40,576 nucleotides of DNA from NCBI GenBank assembly GCA_945870455.1, contig CAMBSL010000024.1, positions 1-40,576 on the forward strand, written 5' to 3'. The position numbers and the translations under genes are program-made. The notes beneath the pieces are model-generated. The model did not search any database, was not told where the DNA came from, and saw nothing but the letters and a program-made list of their open reading frames with translations. The DNA is from Pirellula staleyi DSM 6068. Lineage in GTDB: Bacteria > Planctomycetota > Planctomycetia > Pirellulales > Pirellulaceae. Of the stretch, positions 8,775 to 17,798 are shown in pieces (positions within the stretch are counted from its first letter, which is position 1; every line of letters starts with the position of its first letter).

Positions 8775-10262
8775 TCAGCAATCGACCACGTTGACTGCCA
8801 GACCGCCCAAGGATGTTTCTTTGTATTTGACTTGCATGTCGACGCCCGTTTGCCGCATGGTTTCAATGACTTTATCAAGCGACACAAAGTGCTTGCCGTC
8901 TCCGTATAGAACTGCAAGCCGGGCGGCGTTAATTGCCTTGGTTGCTCCCATCGTATTGCGTTCAATGCAGGGGACTTGAACAAGTCCACCGATCGGGTCG
9001 CAAGTTAACCCAAGATTATGCTCCATGCCAATCTCGGCAGCATTTTCAATCTGTTCGACCGTTCCGCCCATGCAAGCAGCCAAGCCTGCTGCTGCCATGC
9101 TGCAAGCAACCCCAACCTCTCCTTGGCAACCCATCTCGGCCGCCGACAACGATGCATTTCGTTTGTAGAGTAAACCAATGGCGCCAGCCGTCTTCAAAAA
9201 GCGGTAGACACCAGCCTGATCCGCTCCAGGGTAGAAATAGACGTAATATGCAAGGACCGCAGGGATGATGCCCGCAGCTCCGTTTGTAGGGGCCGTAACG
9301 ACTCGCCCTCCTGCCGCGTTTTCTTCGTTGACTGCCAACGCAAAAAGGCTGACCCAATCCAGTTGCTGCAACGGATCAACATAAGTTCCACGGGTTGCGG
9401 ATGCGAGCAATTGCGTGGTGGGGCGGGCTTGTTCCAGATTCGAACGTTGCGGGGATCCAAGTCCCTCGTCGTTGGCAGCGAGCGTCCGAAATATCTTCGG
9501 TGCGCGACGCGGGACATGCAATGCGCCGGGCAAGATTCCCGATGCTCTGCAACCCTTTTCAATGCAATCACTCATAACATCCCAAAGCAGATTCAGTCGT
9601 GCTTCGATCTCCTCCGATGTTCGTTTCGACAATTCATTGATCTGGATCAACGCATCGATCGCCAATCCTTCTCTTCTGCAAAGTTCAATCAATTCTTTTG
9701 CGCTGGTAAACGGATAGGGAACCGTGTCTAGCTCCAACCGCTCGGATCGGTTTGGTTGCGTTTGAAATTGGTCGCGAAACTCCCGCCTGGAATAGACGAA
9801 GCCCCCTCCCGTTGAGAAGTACTGATCTTCGAATACGCACTCACCCGCCGATGAAAAGGCTTGAAACTGAATCGCATTGGGATGTTGAGGAAGTGTTTCT
9901 TTGGTCAACCAAAGCAGGTCGTTTCGCTCGCTGAACGCGACGTAGTTTTGGTCGGCAAGCTTCAACTGTTTTGTTTCTCGAACGTTTCGAACGGTCGCTT
10001 GAATAGCGTCCGGGTCCGTTCGGTCAGGTAAACATCCGGAAAGTCCCGCGATGATGGCGACATCGGTCGCATGTCCAGCTCCCGTCAGTGCCAACGATCC
10101 GTAAAGCTGGATTCGGACACGCGCGATTGGCGGGCCATTGCGTTCGCGTGAAATCTGATCCACACAATCGTTTGCAAAACGATAAGCGGCAATCATCGGG
10201 CCCACTGTATGTGAACTCGATGGTCCCACACCAACTTTGAAAAGATCGAAAATGCTATACAT
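8775..10262 (-). CDS. sdaA: L-serine dehydratase, iron-sulfur type
   Basis: 495 residues, single-chain form with beta and alpha domains fused. It deaminates L-serine to pyruvate and ammonia using an oxygen-sensitive 4Fe-4S cluster. The N-terminal hallmark [11 protein letters not shown] lies at about 13-23. The C-terminal catalytic part holds [20 protein letters not shown] and the cysteines of the cluster region: [24 protein letters not shown] and IERN. Typical single-chain enzymes are about 455-460 residues; the extra length lies in the middle, around residues 270-300 ([20 protein letters not shown]). It follows the Gfo-type gene after 18 bases on the same strand and is the last gene of the probable bL36 operon. 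Nothing else of serine metabolism is nearby. Confidence 0.93.
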   Translation of the reverse strand: MYSIFDLFKVGVGPSSSHTVGPMIAAYRFANDCVDQISRERNGPPIARVRIQLYGSLALTGAGHATDVAIIAGLSGCLPDRTDPDAIQATVRNVRETKQLKLADQNYVAFSERNDLLWLTKETLPQHPNAIQFQAFSSAGECVFEDQYFSTGGGFVYSRREFRDQFQTQPNRSERLELDTVPYPFTSAKELIELCRREGLAIDALIQINELSKRTSEEIEARLNLLWDVMSDCIEKGCRASGILPGALHVPRRAPKIFRTLAANDEGLGSPQRSNLEQARPTTQLLASATRGTYVDPLQQLDWVSLFALAVNEENAAGGRVVTAPTNGAAGIIPAVLAYYVYFYPGADQAGVYRFLKTAGAIGLLYKRNASLSAAEMGCQGEVGVACSMAAAGLAACMGGTVEQIENAAEIGMEHNLGLTCDPIGGLVQVPCIERNTMGATKAINAARLAVLYGDGKHFVSLDKVIETMRQTGVDMQVKYKETSLGGLAVNVVDC

Positions 10263-10280
10263 AAACTAGCCTGGTTATCT

Positions 10281-11291
10281 CTAGCTTATCGTAACCCGCG
10301 CACCGAGATTCGTGCTTTTCTTTGCTAAATCCAAAATATGCAATGCTCGGCACGTGTCTTCGAGATCGTTTGATTTGCGAACGAGGGATGTGATCGAACG
10401 GTGGAATTGGCCGAGCATTTGTTGGCCGACCGAAAGTTCCGTATCGAGCGTTTCTTGATGTCGTCCGGCTTCGTCAAACCAGACCAAGGTCGTTGGTAGG
10501 TCAATGAATGCTACTCCTTTTTCACAGCAGACTTGGATCGCTGCGGGTGGTCGAAACGCGATCGCTTCGTGCCAAACTTCAGGTATGTAGGCACCGCAGC
10601 TAATTTGTGCGAGGATCGCTTTGGAGTCGTTTTCAGGAGACCCAAAGCCCAAGCTCAAGATTTGGTAGTCTGAGTAGCTTGGCAACTGACTGCTGGTGTG
10701 CTGGATCGCTTGAATCCAACTAGGAGAATCGGCCACAATGTAGTTGCACCAGTCGATCAACTCCAATAGTTCGCGTTGAGACCGAGAATCCAGCGATCGT
10801 GCCTTGGGTGCGTCTTTGCTTTCACAGGCGAGTCGTCGATGGCAAAACAGTAGCCTCGGACTGCCGAGCCGAGTCGCAATCAATTCCTTCAACCGAAGCG
10901 TGGCGGGAGCAAACCGACGCGGAAATTCGGTCATGAATGCGATACCAGAGGACTGGATTTGATTTCGAATTTGGTTCGCGGTATTTGGATCGAAATTCAG
11001 TTCGGCACCGCAAAAGACAGCTTTGCCGTAATCGCAAGCGGCAAAAAGAGGCATCATCTGATACCAGTCATCTTCTAGCACGAGGACGGCATCGAGGGAT
11101 GAACTCTCCAAAACGGCTCGGAAACTATCAAAACGTTCGGCATCCAGTTCACGCGCGACAGCATCTGCCAGCATTGACACGCTGTTGTAGATCCCGACGA
11201 CTTGAAATCGATCTCGCATCGAGCGAAGTGCAGGTAGGTAGCGTGACTGCCAATCGCGACCTTGTCCAATAACTCCGATTCGTAGCTTCAT
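10281..11291 (-). CDS. Gfo/Idh/MocA-family oxidoreductase-like protein
   Basis: 336 residues. The N-terminus KLRIGVIGQGRDWQSRYLPA fits the Rossmann fold of the Gfo/Idh/MocA family, usually NAD(P)-dependent sugar dehydrogenases. The segment that follows (SVSMLADAVARELDAERFDS, then SSLDAVLVLEDDWYQMMPLF) is also family-like. However, where most members carry the EKP catalytic lysine motif, this protein reads CGAELNFDP, with no lysine. That suggests a changed or lost dehydrogenase activity. The C-terminal half is less conserved but keeps a DWCNYIVADSPSWIQAI-type segment. It lies 36 bases after bL36 and 18 bases before sdaA, all on the same strand. The substrate cannot be told from the sequence. 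Confidence 0.75.
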   Translation of the reverse strand: MKLRIGVIGQGRDWQSRYLPALRSMRDRFQVVGIYNSVSMLADAVARELDAERFDSFRAVLESSSLDAVLVLEDDWYQMMPLFAACDYGKAVFCGAELNFDPNTANQIRNQIQSSGIAFMTEFPRRFAPATLRLKELIATRLGSPRLLFCHRRLACESKDAPKARSLDSRSQRELLELIDWCNYIVADSPSWIQAIQHTSSQLPSYSDYQILSLGFGSPENDSKAILAQISCGAYIPEVWHEAIAFRPPAAIQVCCEKGVAFIDLPTTLVWFDEAGRHQETLDTELSVGQQMLGQFHRSITSLVRKSNDLEDTCRALHILDLAKKSTNLGARVTIS

Positions 11292-11327
11292 AAGGAGAAC
11301 CGATGCGAAAAGCTACTGTTTCTCAGT

Positions 11328-11480
11328 CTATCGCTTGCGCCGCTTGCTTTTTGCGCCACCTTGGCGAACTTTGTAACGAGGGTTGCTCTTGCAAATCACG
11401 TATATGCGACCTCTGCGGCGAACCACCTGACAGTCGGGATGACGATACTTAAGCGCCCCAATGGACGAAACTACTTTCAT
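11328..11480 (-). CDS. rpmJ: 50S ribosomal protein bL36, cysteine-poor (zinc-independent) type
   Basis: A 50-residue protein: [18 protein letters not shown], then [20 protein letters not shown] and a basic tail [12 protein letters not shown]. This matches the YkgO-like, second form of bL36, which keeps RHPDCQ and VICKSNPR but lacks the four-ligand zinc site of the classical form (CxxC...C...H). A TTGGAG Shine-Dalgarno-like stretch lies about 10 bases before the ATG at 11480. The frame is open upstream to 11579, but that extension has no counterpart in bL36. It is the first gene of a tight same-strand group with the Gfo-type gene and sdaA. A promoter candidate and a palindrome lie upstream. 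In gamma-proteobacteria this paralogue is made under zinc shortage; whether that applies here is unknown. Confidence 0.93.
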   Translation of the reverse strand: MKVVSSIGALKYRHPDCQVVRRRGRIYVICKSNPRYKVRQGGAKSKRRKR

Positions 11481-11648
11481 TTTCACTAACTCCAACGAAC
11501 AATGCGGATGAACCCCAAAACGAACCGTTGCCAACCGAATGGGCGGTTTCGATCTGTTCAGACTGATTTCCAACTGCACGAACAGTGGAACTGCCTAGCA
11601 TGATCTTCAGTGCGTTTTCGACTATCTTGTATGTCTCGGGAATCGCGA

Positions 11649-11676
11649 AGTATACCGATGGCCGCCCACGTGGCAA
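11649..11676 (-). promoter_or_regulatory. Candidate sigma-70 promoter for the bL36 operon
   Basis: On the - strand, TTGCCA (11676-11671), a 16-base spacer and TATACT (11654-11649). Each hexamer matches the consensus at 5 of 6 positions. Transcription would start near 11642, giving a leader of about 160 bases before the bL36 ATG, long enough for a regulatory structure, though none was recognised. Confidence 0.45.
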
Positions 11677-11682
11677 CGCCAA

Positions 11683-11701
11683 ATACACTGGAATAGTGTA
11701 T
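11683..11701. promoter_or_regulatory. Perfect 7-5-7 palindrome between bL36 and larC
   Basis: ATACACT-GGAAT-AGTGTAT, with perfect 7-base arms. It lies immediately upstream of the -35 box of the bL36 promoter candidate and 43 bases before the larC ATG. Either a protein-binding operator for one or both divergent units, or a short hairpin in the larC leader. It does not match any operator consensus I know. Confidence 0.4.
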
Positions 11702-11744
11702 CCAACACGCTTCCACGAGGAAAACAACCACACGAGCCGACACC

Positions 11745-13268
11745 ATGCAAATTGCGTATTTTGACTGTTTTAGCGGAATCAGCGGCGATATGACCTTGGC
11801 CGCTCTCATCGATGCGGGAGCAGACCTGCCCGCCATCCAAGCAACGATCGCATCGATGGGGCTGGGTGACATAAGGCTTTCTGTTTCAAACACCAGTCGC
11901 CGAGGGTTTCGCGGAAAGTTGCTTTGCATCGACCAACCTCGCGAGCATGCACATCGCTATCTGAGAGACGTCCATCTTTTGATAAATCGTGCCAAAATGC
12001 CATCGGGAGCCAAAGATTTGGCCATGCGTTTCTTTGAAAGAATTGCCCGAGCCGAAGCGAAAGTGCACGGGACAACCATGGATCGAGTTCAATTCCATGA
12101 GGTCGGCGCAATCGATTCAATCGTCGACATGGTGGGGGTGGCGGTGGCTTGGGATATGCTCGAACTCGAAAAGGCATACGCTTCCCCAGTGCCGACTGGA
12201 GTGGGTCAAATTCGGATCGCGCACGGCACCGTGAGCGTCCCTGCACCCGCGACAGCAGAACTGTTAGTCGGAGTTCCGATTGCACCTTCTCAGATTCCAA
12301 TCGAGATGACCACTCCGACAGGTGCCGCAATTCTCACCGAACTTACGGCAGAGTTTGGCCCAATGCCAGCCATGCAAGTAGGGAGAATTGGCTACGGTGC
12401 TGGCAACAAAGACATGCCCGACCGGCCCAATCTCTTGCGAATTCTCATTGGCAGCGCTTTGAAAACGAAACCCCATCATTCGGACTCCGTTCTCGTGATC
12501 GAATGCAATCTGGACGATGTGTCGGGGGAGCAAATCGGATTTGCAATCGAACGGCTTTGGAAAGTGGGTGCGTTGGATGTTTTCACAATGCCAATCCAGA
12601 TGAAGAAAAATCGACCCGGCACGTTGCTAACTGTCTTGGCTAGGCCTGAAGATCGACAAGCCATGGAATCGATTTTGTTTCAACAAACGGGAACTCTTGG
12701 CTTACGATATCGAAGGCAAGCTCGCACCATTTTGCCGCGAGCCATCGTCGACGTGTCAAGTCCCTGGGGAATTGTTGCTGGTAAGGTCTCAAAGCTGCCA
12801 AGCGGCGAGATTGATTTCTCACCCGAATATGACGATTGTAGTCGCATCGCGATTAAGCATGGTTTGCGTTTGAACGACGTCGTAGTCGAGATTCGCGAGT
12901 GTTATTACAGTGCGGAGAACGCGAGAGAATTGCACCAAGCAGAGGAGCACGCTCGCAAAGAGAGTTCGGACCTTGAGCCGGATCCCAACCGGATTGAAAA
13001 CGTCAACGCCGTCTTCCGGGAGGCTGCTTTCGAAGATGAGGTTTGTACGGATGGTTCGAGCAATGGATTTGGTGAACCGACTGGCGGCGAGCCGATGGAA
13101 CCTTCCGTTGAGCTTTCCATCGAATTTCCAACCGAAGCCGAGCCTACGCAAGAACGGAATGAATACTATCGATGGGATAGTTCTCCTTGGTCCGTTGCCC
13201 CGATTGCACCACTGCCGCCACCGCGAGCTCCACGGGAGTTTCCAATGCGTGGCGAACGGGATTCCTGA
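11745..13268 (+). CDS. larC: LarC-like nickel-pincer cofactor biosynthesis protein with C-terminal extension
   Basis: 507 residues. LarC inserts nickel, with CTP, into the pincer cofactor used by lactate racemase and its relatives. The N-terminus YFDCFSGISGDMTLAALIDA is diagnostic; further family blocks are FHEVGAIDSIVDMVGVAVAW, PVPTGVGQIRIAHGTVSVPA, EMTTPTGAAILTEL, VIECNLDDVSGEQIGF and MKKNRPGTLLTVL. LarC1 and LarC2 are one continuous frame here, unlike Lactobacillus plantarum, where a programmed frameshift joins them. The recognisable LarC part ends near residue 385. About 120 further residues are acidic, then Pro-rich (WSVAPIAPLPPPRAPREFP), and look disordered. larB, larE and a larA-type enzyme are not in the window. 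It is divergent from bL36. Confidence 0.9.
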   Translation: MQIAYFDCFSGISGDMTLAALIDAGADLPAIQATIASMGLGDIRLSVSNTSRRGFRGKLLCIDQPREHAHRYLRDVHLLINRAKMPSGAKDLAMRFFERIARAEAKVHGTTMDRVQFHEVGAIDSIVDMVGVAVAWDMLELEKAYASPVPTGVGQIRIAHGTVSVPAPATAELLVGVPIAPSQIPIEMTTPTGAAILTELTAEFGPMPAMQVGRIGYGAGNKDMPDRPNLLRILIGSALKTKPHHSDSVLVIECNLDDVSGEQIGFAIERLWKVGALDVFTMPIQMKKNRPGTLLTVLARPEDRQAMESILFQQTGTLGLRYRRQARTILPRAIVDVSSPWGIVAGKVSKLPSGEIDFSPEYDDCSRIAIKHGLRLNDVVVEIRECYYSAENARELHQAEEHARKESSDLEPDPNRIENVNAVFREAAFEDEVCTDGSSNGFGEPTGGEPMEPSVELSIEFPTEAEPTQERNEYYRWDSSPWSVAPIAPLPPPRAPREFPMRGERDS

Positions 13269-13389
13269 GGGAGCTCCATCCAGGGAGAATTCTCGGCTAT
13301 ACTTGACATTGCTCAGCAGATTGGCGGTCGTTTCGTCATTCTCGCGTGCGTTCGTGAACCAAACCGCTCTCTCTTCCTCGGAGCTTTTC

Positions 13390-16300
13390 ATGACATCTTC
13401 TACGAACCAACTAAGACTCTCGTCCCTTATGGTGGGTCCAACAAAAACTCATTTTCGTACTTGGAAGAATGTTTTTCTCATAGCGATTGCAATTAGCTCC
13501 CTATTCGTTGGATCGCTTCATGCTGAGGAACCGGTAAAGAAGTTTCTTGCGCGCCTCCGCGACGAGGGACTTTCCGAGACGGGCATAAAGTACCTTGACC
13601 TCTGTGCGGCCAGGGATCGGTTGCCCGCAAGCATGAAGGAGGACTTGCCTCTCGAGCGAAACATTTTATTGCAAGACTCTATCAAGAACGCGAAAACACC
13701 GCAGCAACGCGACGAACGCATCGCTGCGATCGAACAAGGATACAAGCAATTCCTGGACGCTTCGCCAACGCACCCAAGGCGTAGTGAAGCTCAAACAAAG
13801 CTTGGCGATCTACTGCTTGAACGAGCTCAGACCTTTTTGTCCGACAGCAAAAAGGACGAGAACAAAGAATCTGCCACAACGCTTCGGTCTAAAGCTCGCG
13901 ATGTCTACACCGAAGCCATGGGGCTTTACGCCAAAATTATCGACGAGTTAAAGCCAATTCTTGAATCCATGAAGGGGGACAAGATCAAAGCCAACGATGC
14001 GGAGGGAAAAGAGCGAAGAGAGCAGTATCAAAAAGATTACCGAGGGGCTCAAATCTTAAACGCAAAAATGATGGAGTTCATGAGCCAAACCTACGATCCC
14101 CAGTCCGCCGATTGGCGAAAGTGGCTTGAGAATTCGGAGGCCGCGCTTTCTCAAATCATCGAAAAAACGACGGGCCCAACCGAAGCCGGACGTAGAATGT
14201 TGAGCTTGCTGTATCGCGGTGAAGTTCAGCGACAACTTGAAAAAATCGATGATTCACGCGAAAGCTTCACTCGCGTCTCTGAGAATGAAGGACCCGGCAT
14301 ATTTCGCACTTGGAAAGTGCAGGCCATCGCAAACATAGTACGATTGGATTCGACCGAAAAGTCCGCCAAATTCGAGGCGGCAATAGACCGCGGCGAAACA
14401 ACGCTCAAGCAAGCCACCGCCAATGATCGCAACGAACCGGAATGGATTGATTTGCAGCTTGCTGTTGCCGAAGCTCGCATGGCATTTTCGAAAACACTCG
14501 AAGATAAAAAAGACGAAAACAAGTTTCGAAACAATCGAAAAGCCGCTCGCGAAATGCTGCAAGCCATTGTTAAGAAACAAGGAGCACGAGACACCGCAAT
14601 CGTTGAGACCGTTCGCAAGGCCAAGAAATTGCTGAGCGAACTCGGAATAGAAATCGCCGAGAAGATAGACATTAATCTTCCGGAAACACGCACGTTTACC
14701 GAAGCGTTCAAAGCCGGACGAGAACGCTTGGATCGAGCCGAATCGACGGACGCGACCTTGCCCATTCTTGAACAACAACTCGCCAAGGCAGATGCCCAGA
14801 CCAAACAAAGCGTCGGTGATCAAGTCAAAAAGATCAAGGAGGATTCGCTGCGTGATCGGATGCAAGCCATTGAACTCTACGAACGCGCGTTGCGAATGTT
14901 TCGTGAAAAAGACGATCGCAGTGAGTTGCTCGAAGCCAAATACCTGCTGTCCTATATGTTTTTACGAACAGACCAGTATTGGGAATCCGTCGCGATCGCT
15001 CAGGAATTGGTTGTATCATCAAGTGGAGTAGACAAAGCCGAAAATGCAGGAGGGTTTGCTTTGCTTGGGCTAAACAAACTAATCGTCGAAGCTCCGTCGG
15101 AGCGGCAGATGGCTTTGGTTCCCCCCCTTGAAAAGTTAGCCGGAAAGCTCTTTGAAATATCGCCGGACTCCGAAAACGCGCAAGGTGCTGTGGAACTACT
15201 AGTGAAGTTGGCACTGATTAATAAACAATTTGATGCGGCCGAAAAGTATATCGCTACGTGGCAAAGCAAAGGTGGCTCGAGCGTAAGCATTCTTGGAAAA
15301 ATCCTTTGGAGCGAGTATCGCACGAACTCGGCAAAACATCGCTCCGAAAAAACCGAGGAAACGGCAAGTGATGCGAGCTTGAAGCAACGGGCCGAAAAAC
15401 TACTAGCCTCATCCTGGGAAAACTTAGTTCCAGCCAAAACCGACAAGAACGTGATCGCAGGTGTGAATACACTCGCAAGCATCTATCTTTCTACCGACCG
15501 AATCGACGAAGCCCTGTCCGTACTGAATGATCCACAAAAAGGTGCGATCCTGCTGATCGAAACCAAGTCGGATTTAGAGCCATCACTCAAGCTCGAAGCG
15601 TACCGGCTCAAGCTGCAAGCCATGGTTCAAGCGGCTGGTCAAGGCAAGGGGCCGCTTTCAAGCGACGAAGTCACGCAAGTTGTTCAGAAGATGAAGGAGC
15701 TGTCGGCATCCGATGACTCTTTGCTAACCAATTCGCTCCGCAATCTGGCTGTCGAAATAAAATCCAAATTGGAAGCGACAAAAAACATGGATGACCAAGC
15801 CAAACTGGGAGTCGCCTTCGGTGTCCTCATCCAACAACTGATTTCCTTCAGTTCGGATGTCGGCACACTTGATTCTGCTGGAACCTCCATTCTAAATCTC
15901 GCAACCGATATGGTGAAAGTGCCGGCGTTGGCGACCAATGGAAAGCAATTGATGTTGATCGCAGAAGAAGCCTTTAGCAAAATCGCTAACAAGCCGGAAG
16001 CGGATTTAGTTGCTGCCGGTCGCAAGCCCGAAGAATTTCAGTTTCGCTTGGCTCAGTCAAAAAGCGGTGCAGGTAAACACGAGGAAGCCCACAAACTATT
16101 CGTGAAAGCATTGACCAAATCCGAAACGGTTTTGCAGATTCAAGTTGAGGCAGCCCGAAACCTTCAAGAATGGTCCGCAGGAAAGGATGCAGAGTTGCTG
16201 AAGATGGCGCTACTCGGCACAGAGCCGAATGAAAAGAAGGCCAAGATCGTCTGGGGCTGGGGAAAGATAAGCGAGAAAACTCTGGCCCGCGTCAATGATT

Positions 16301-16578
16301 TCAAAGACACGTTTTTTGAAGCACGTCTCAATATTGCTAAGTGCCGACGCATGATCGCGCTAACGGAAAGCGGAGATCCAAGGAAGAAAGCCCTAGAACG
16401 AGCTGTCGCAGATATACGTCAAACTATGCTAAACTTCCCTGAATTGGGCGGACCAGACCATGAACCCAAATTTTCAAAACTGTTGCTTGAACTTCAACTG
16501 GACTTGGGCAAGCCAACCATTGGTCTAAGCGAATTCAAACAGGCTAGTCCACCGAAGCCTGACAGTACCAATAAATGA
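13390..16578 (+). CDS. Large exported helical-repeat (TPR-like) protein
   Basis: 1062 residues from the ATG at 13390. A signal peptide is visible at about 25-49 (NVFLIAIAISSLFVGSLHAE). The rest is rich in Lys, Glu and Ala and strongly helical, with tetratricopeptide-like stretches such as ERIAAIEQGYKQFLDASP, RDRMQAIELYERALRMFREK, and NRIDEALSVLND-type segments. No enzyme motif was recognised. It probably works as a periplasmic scaffold or adaptor. The frame is open back to 12910, inside larC, but that part is the out-of-frame shadow of the larC end. Only 76 bases separate it from the next gene, which encodes a second exported repeat protein, so the pair may act together. The function is unknown. 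Confidence 0.8.
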   Translation: MTSSTNQLRLSSLMVGPTKTHFRTWKNVFLIAIAISSLFVGSLHAEEPVKKFLARLRDEGLSETGIKYLDLCAARDRLPASMKEDLPLERNILLQDSIKNAKTPQQRDERIAAIEQGYKQFLDASPTHPRRSEAQTKLGDLLLERAQTFLSDSKKDENKESATTLRSKARDVYTEAMGLYAKIIDELKPILESMKGDKIKANDAEGKERREQYQKDYRGAQILNAKMMEFMSQTYDPQSADWRKWLENSEAALSQIIEKTTGPTEAGRRMLSLLYRGEVQRQLEKIDDSRESFTRVSENEGPGIFRTWKVQAIANIVRLDSTEKSAKFEAAIDRGETTLKQATANDRNEPEWIDLQLAVAEARMAFSKTLEDKKDENKFRNNRKAAREMLQAIVKKQGARDTAIVETVRKAKKLLSELGIEIAEKIDINLPETRTFTEAFKAGRERLDRAESTDATLPILEQQLAKADAQTKQSVGDQVKKIKEDSLRDRMQAIELYERALRMFREKDDRSELLEAKYLLSYMFLRTDQYWESVAIAQELVVSSSGVDKAENAGGFALLGLNKLIVEAPSERQMALVPPLEKLAGKLFEISPDSENAQGAVELLVKLALINKQFDAAEKYIATWQSKGGSSVSILGKILWSEYRTNSAKHRSEKTEETASDASLKQRAEKLLASSWENLVPAKTDKNVIAGVNTLASIYLSTDRIDEALSVLNDPQKGAILLIETKSDLEPSLKLEAYRLKLQAMVQAAGQGKGPLSSDEVTQVVQKMKELSASDDSLLTNSLRNLAVEIKSKLEATKNMDDQAKLGVAFGVLIQQLISFSSDVGTLDSAGTSILNLATDMVKVPALATNGKQLMLIAEEAFSKIANKPEADLVAAGRKPEEFQFRLAQSKSGAGKHEEAHKLFVKALTKSETVLQIQVEAARNLQEWSAGKDAELLKMALLGTEPNEKKAKIVWGWGKISEKTLARVNDFKDTFFEARLNIAKCRRMIALTESGDPRKKALERAVADIRQTMLNFPELGGPDHEPKFSKLLLELQLDLGKPTIGLSEFKQASPPKPDSTNK

Positions 16579-16654
16579 CAGTCTTTTGCTGCGTTGCTTT
16601 TTACCGATGTCGCAAGGCTTCGAATCACTTCCCAATCTCATTCCTCGCCAAAAA

Positions 16655-17710
16655 ATGAAACTCTCGACTCCCATCTCTACTGCCACCGCGCTCGCTTGCT
16701 TGGCTCTCGCAACGACGTTCGGCTCACCCAGTGCCGTCGCTCAAGACGATCGGGTGTTCCCGCTCAAAGGGGGAGCTGCGGTAAAAGGAAAGATTGTTGA
16801 ACGCACGCGCGATAAAGTTGTCATCGAAGTTCGCGGAGCCAATCAGAATTTCCCATCCAACGAAATTGCACGCGTTGTGTTCGATGGGGAGCCTCCGCAA
16901 TTGACGCGAGCAAAAGACCTGATCGGGGCAGGAAATTTGGATCAGGCAATTGATGAGTTCAAGAAAATTGACCTGCCATCGATCAAGAACGACGAAATCA
17001 AAAAAGACTATGAGTTCTATCGAGGGTATTTGGCTGCGGCAAATGCGTTGCGAGGAAAGGGGGATGCCGCCGGTGCCAAGACGCTGCTCCTCAATTGGGC
17101 AAAAGAAAACTCGTCCTCGCATCTGTTTTATTCCGCCTCGGAAAAGCTCGGGGAGCTGGCGATGGCGACTGGCACTCCTAATGAAGCCGCAAAGTACTTT
17201 GGGGCGCTCGCAGGGTCCCCTTTTTCCGAACTTAAAGTAAAAGGTGGATACTTGGCAGGCAAGGCACTCTTGGCGCTCAAACAAACAGCCGAGGCCAAGG
17301 CGAAGTTTGCTGCCGTCACACAAGCTCAAGTATCCGACCCGGCATCCCTGAAGTTAAAGAAGTTAGCAAACGTTGCATCCGTAAGTTGCGATGCGGCTGA
17401 AGGCAACGTGGATCAAGCGTTGCAAGCACTCGAAAAAATCGTGGACGAGAGCGATTCCGCCGATGCCGAATTATTTTCTTCTTTGTACAACACGATGGGC
17501 AATATCCTGCAAACGGCAGGCAAGCACGAAGAGGCCATTTTGGCTTTTCTGAAGACAGATCTGTTGTATGCAAGCGAAGTCGACGCTCATGCTGAGGCAT
17601 TGTATTGGTTGTCGCAGCTTTGGCCCAAGGTTGGAGACAGTCAACGTGCAACCGAAGCGAAATCGAAGTTGTCCAAACTCTATCCCACGTCGCAGTGGTT
17701 GACGAAGTAG
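16655..17710 (+). CDS. Exported TPR-like protein with small N-terminal beta domain
   Basis: 351 residues. Signal peptide 1-30 (STATALACLALATTFGSPSA, then VAQ). Mature residues about 33-75 (VFPLKGGAAVKGKIVERTRD and KVVIEVRGANQNFPSNEI) form a short beta-rich module of a kind seen at the front of planctomycete repeat proteins. The rest is tetratricopeptide-like, with helix pairs such as AKDLIGAGNLDQAIDEFKKI, LGELAMATGTPNEAAKYFGA and ILQTAGKHEEAILAFLKTD. The ATG at 16655 is chosen because it directly precedes the signal peptide; the frame is open back to 16586. It follows the 1062-residue protein on the same strand. No catalytic motif is seen, and its partner and role are unknown. Confidence 0.85.
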   Translation: MKLSTPISTATALACLALATTFGSPSAVAQDDRVFPLKGGAAVKGKIVERTRDKVVIEVRGANQNFPSNEIARVVFDGEPPQLTRAKDLIGAGNLDQAIDEFKKIDLPSIKNDEIKKDYEFYRGYLAAANALRGKGDAAGAKTLLLNWAKENSSSHLFYSASEKLGELAMATGTPNEAAKYFGALAGSPFSELKVKGGYLAGKALLALKQTAEAKAKFAAVTQAQVSDPASLKLKKLANVASVSCDAAEGNVDQALQALEKIVDESDSADAELFSSLYNTMGNILQTAGKHEEAILAFLKTDLLYASEVDAHAEALYWLSQLWPKVGDSQRATEAKSKLSKLYPTSQWLTK

Positions 17711-17720
17711 GCTTGTCCAT

Positions 17721-17780
17721 GAACCACGAAAGGCACGAAAAGCACGAACAAATACACTGATGTTTTTCGTGTTTTTCGTG
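17721..17780. repeat. Upstream 9-bp CACGAAARR array with inverted arm
   Basis: GAAC is followed by three 9-base units: CACGAAAGG (17725), CACGAAAAG (17734) and CACGAACAA (17743, partly diverged). After AAATACACTGATG come two units in the opposite orientation, TTTTTCGTG (17763-17771) and TTTTTCGTG (17772-17780). The two halves can fold into a stem of about 18 pairs (three of them G-U) with a loop of about 20 bases, ending 18 bases before the GxxExxY start codon. Confidence 0.9.
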
Positions 17781-17798
17781 ATTAAGAAAGGAAGCCGC

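Noticed and set aside
11449-11929. Minus-strand frames of 94 and 123 residues upstream of bL36
   Set aside because: No family resemblance; they cover the promoter region of bL36 and the start of larC.
12910-13389. N-terminal extension of the 1062-residue protein into larC
   Set aside because: Out-of-frame reading of larC; the later ATG precedes the signal peptide.
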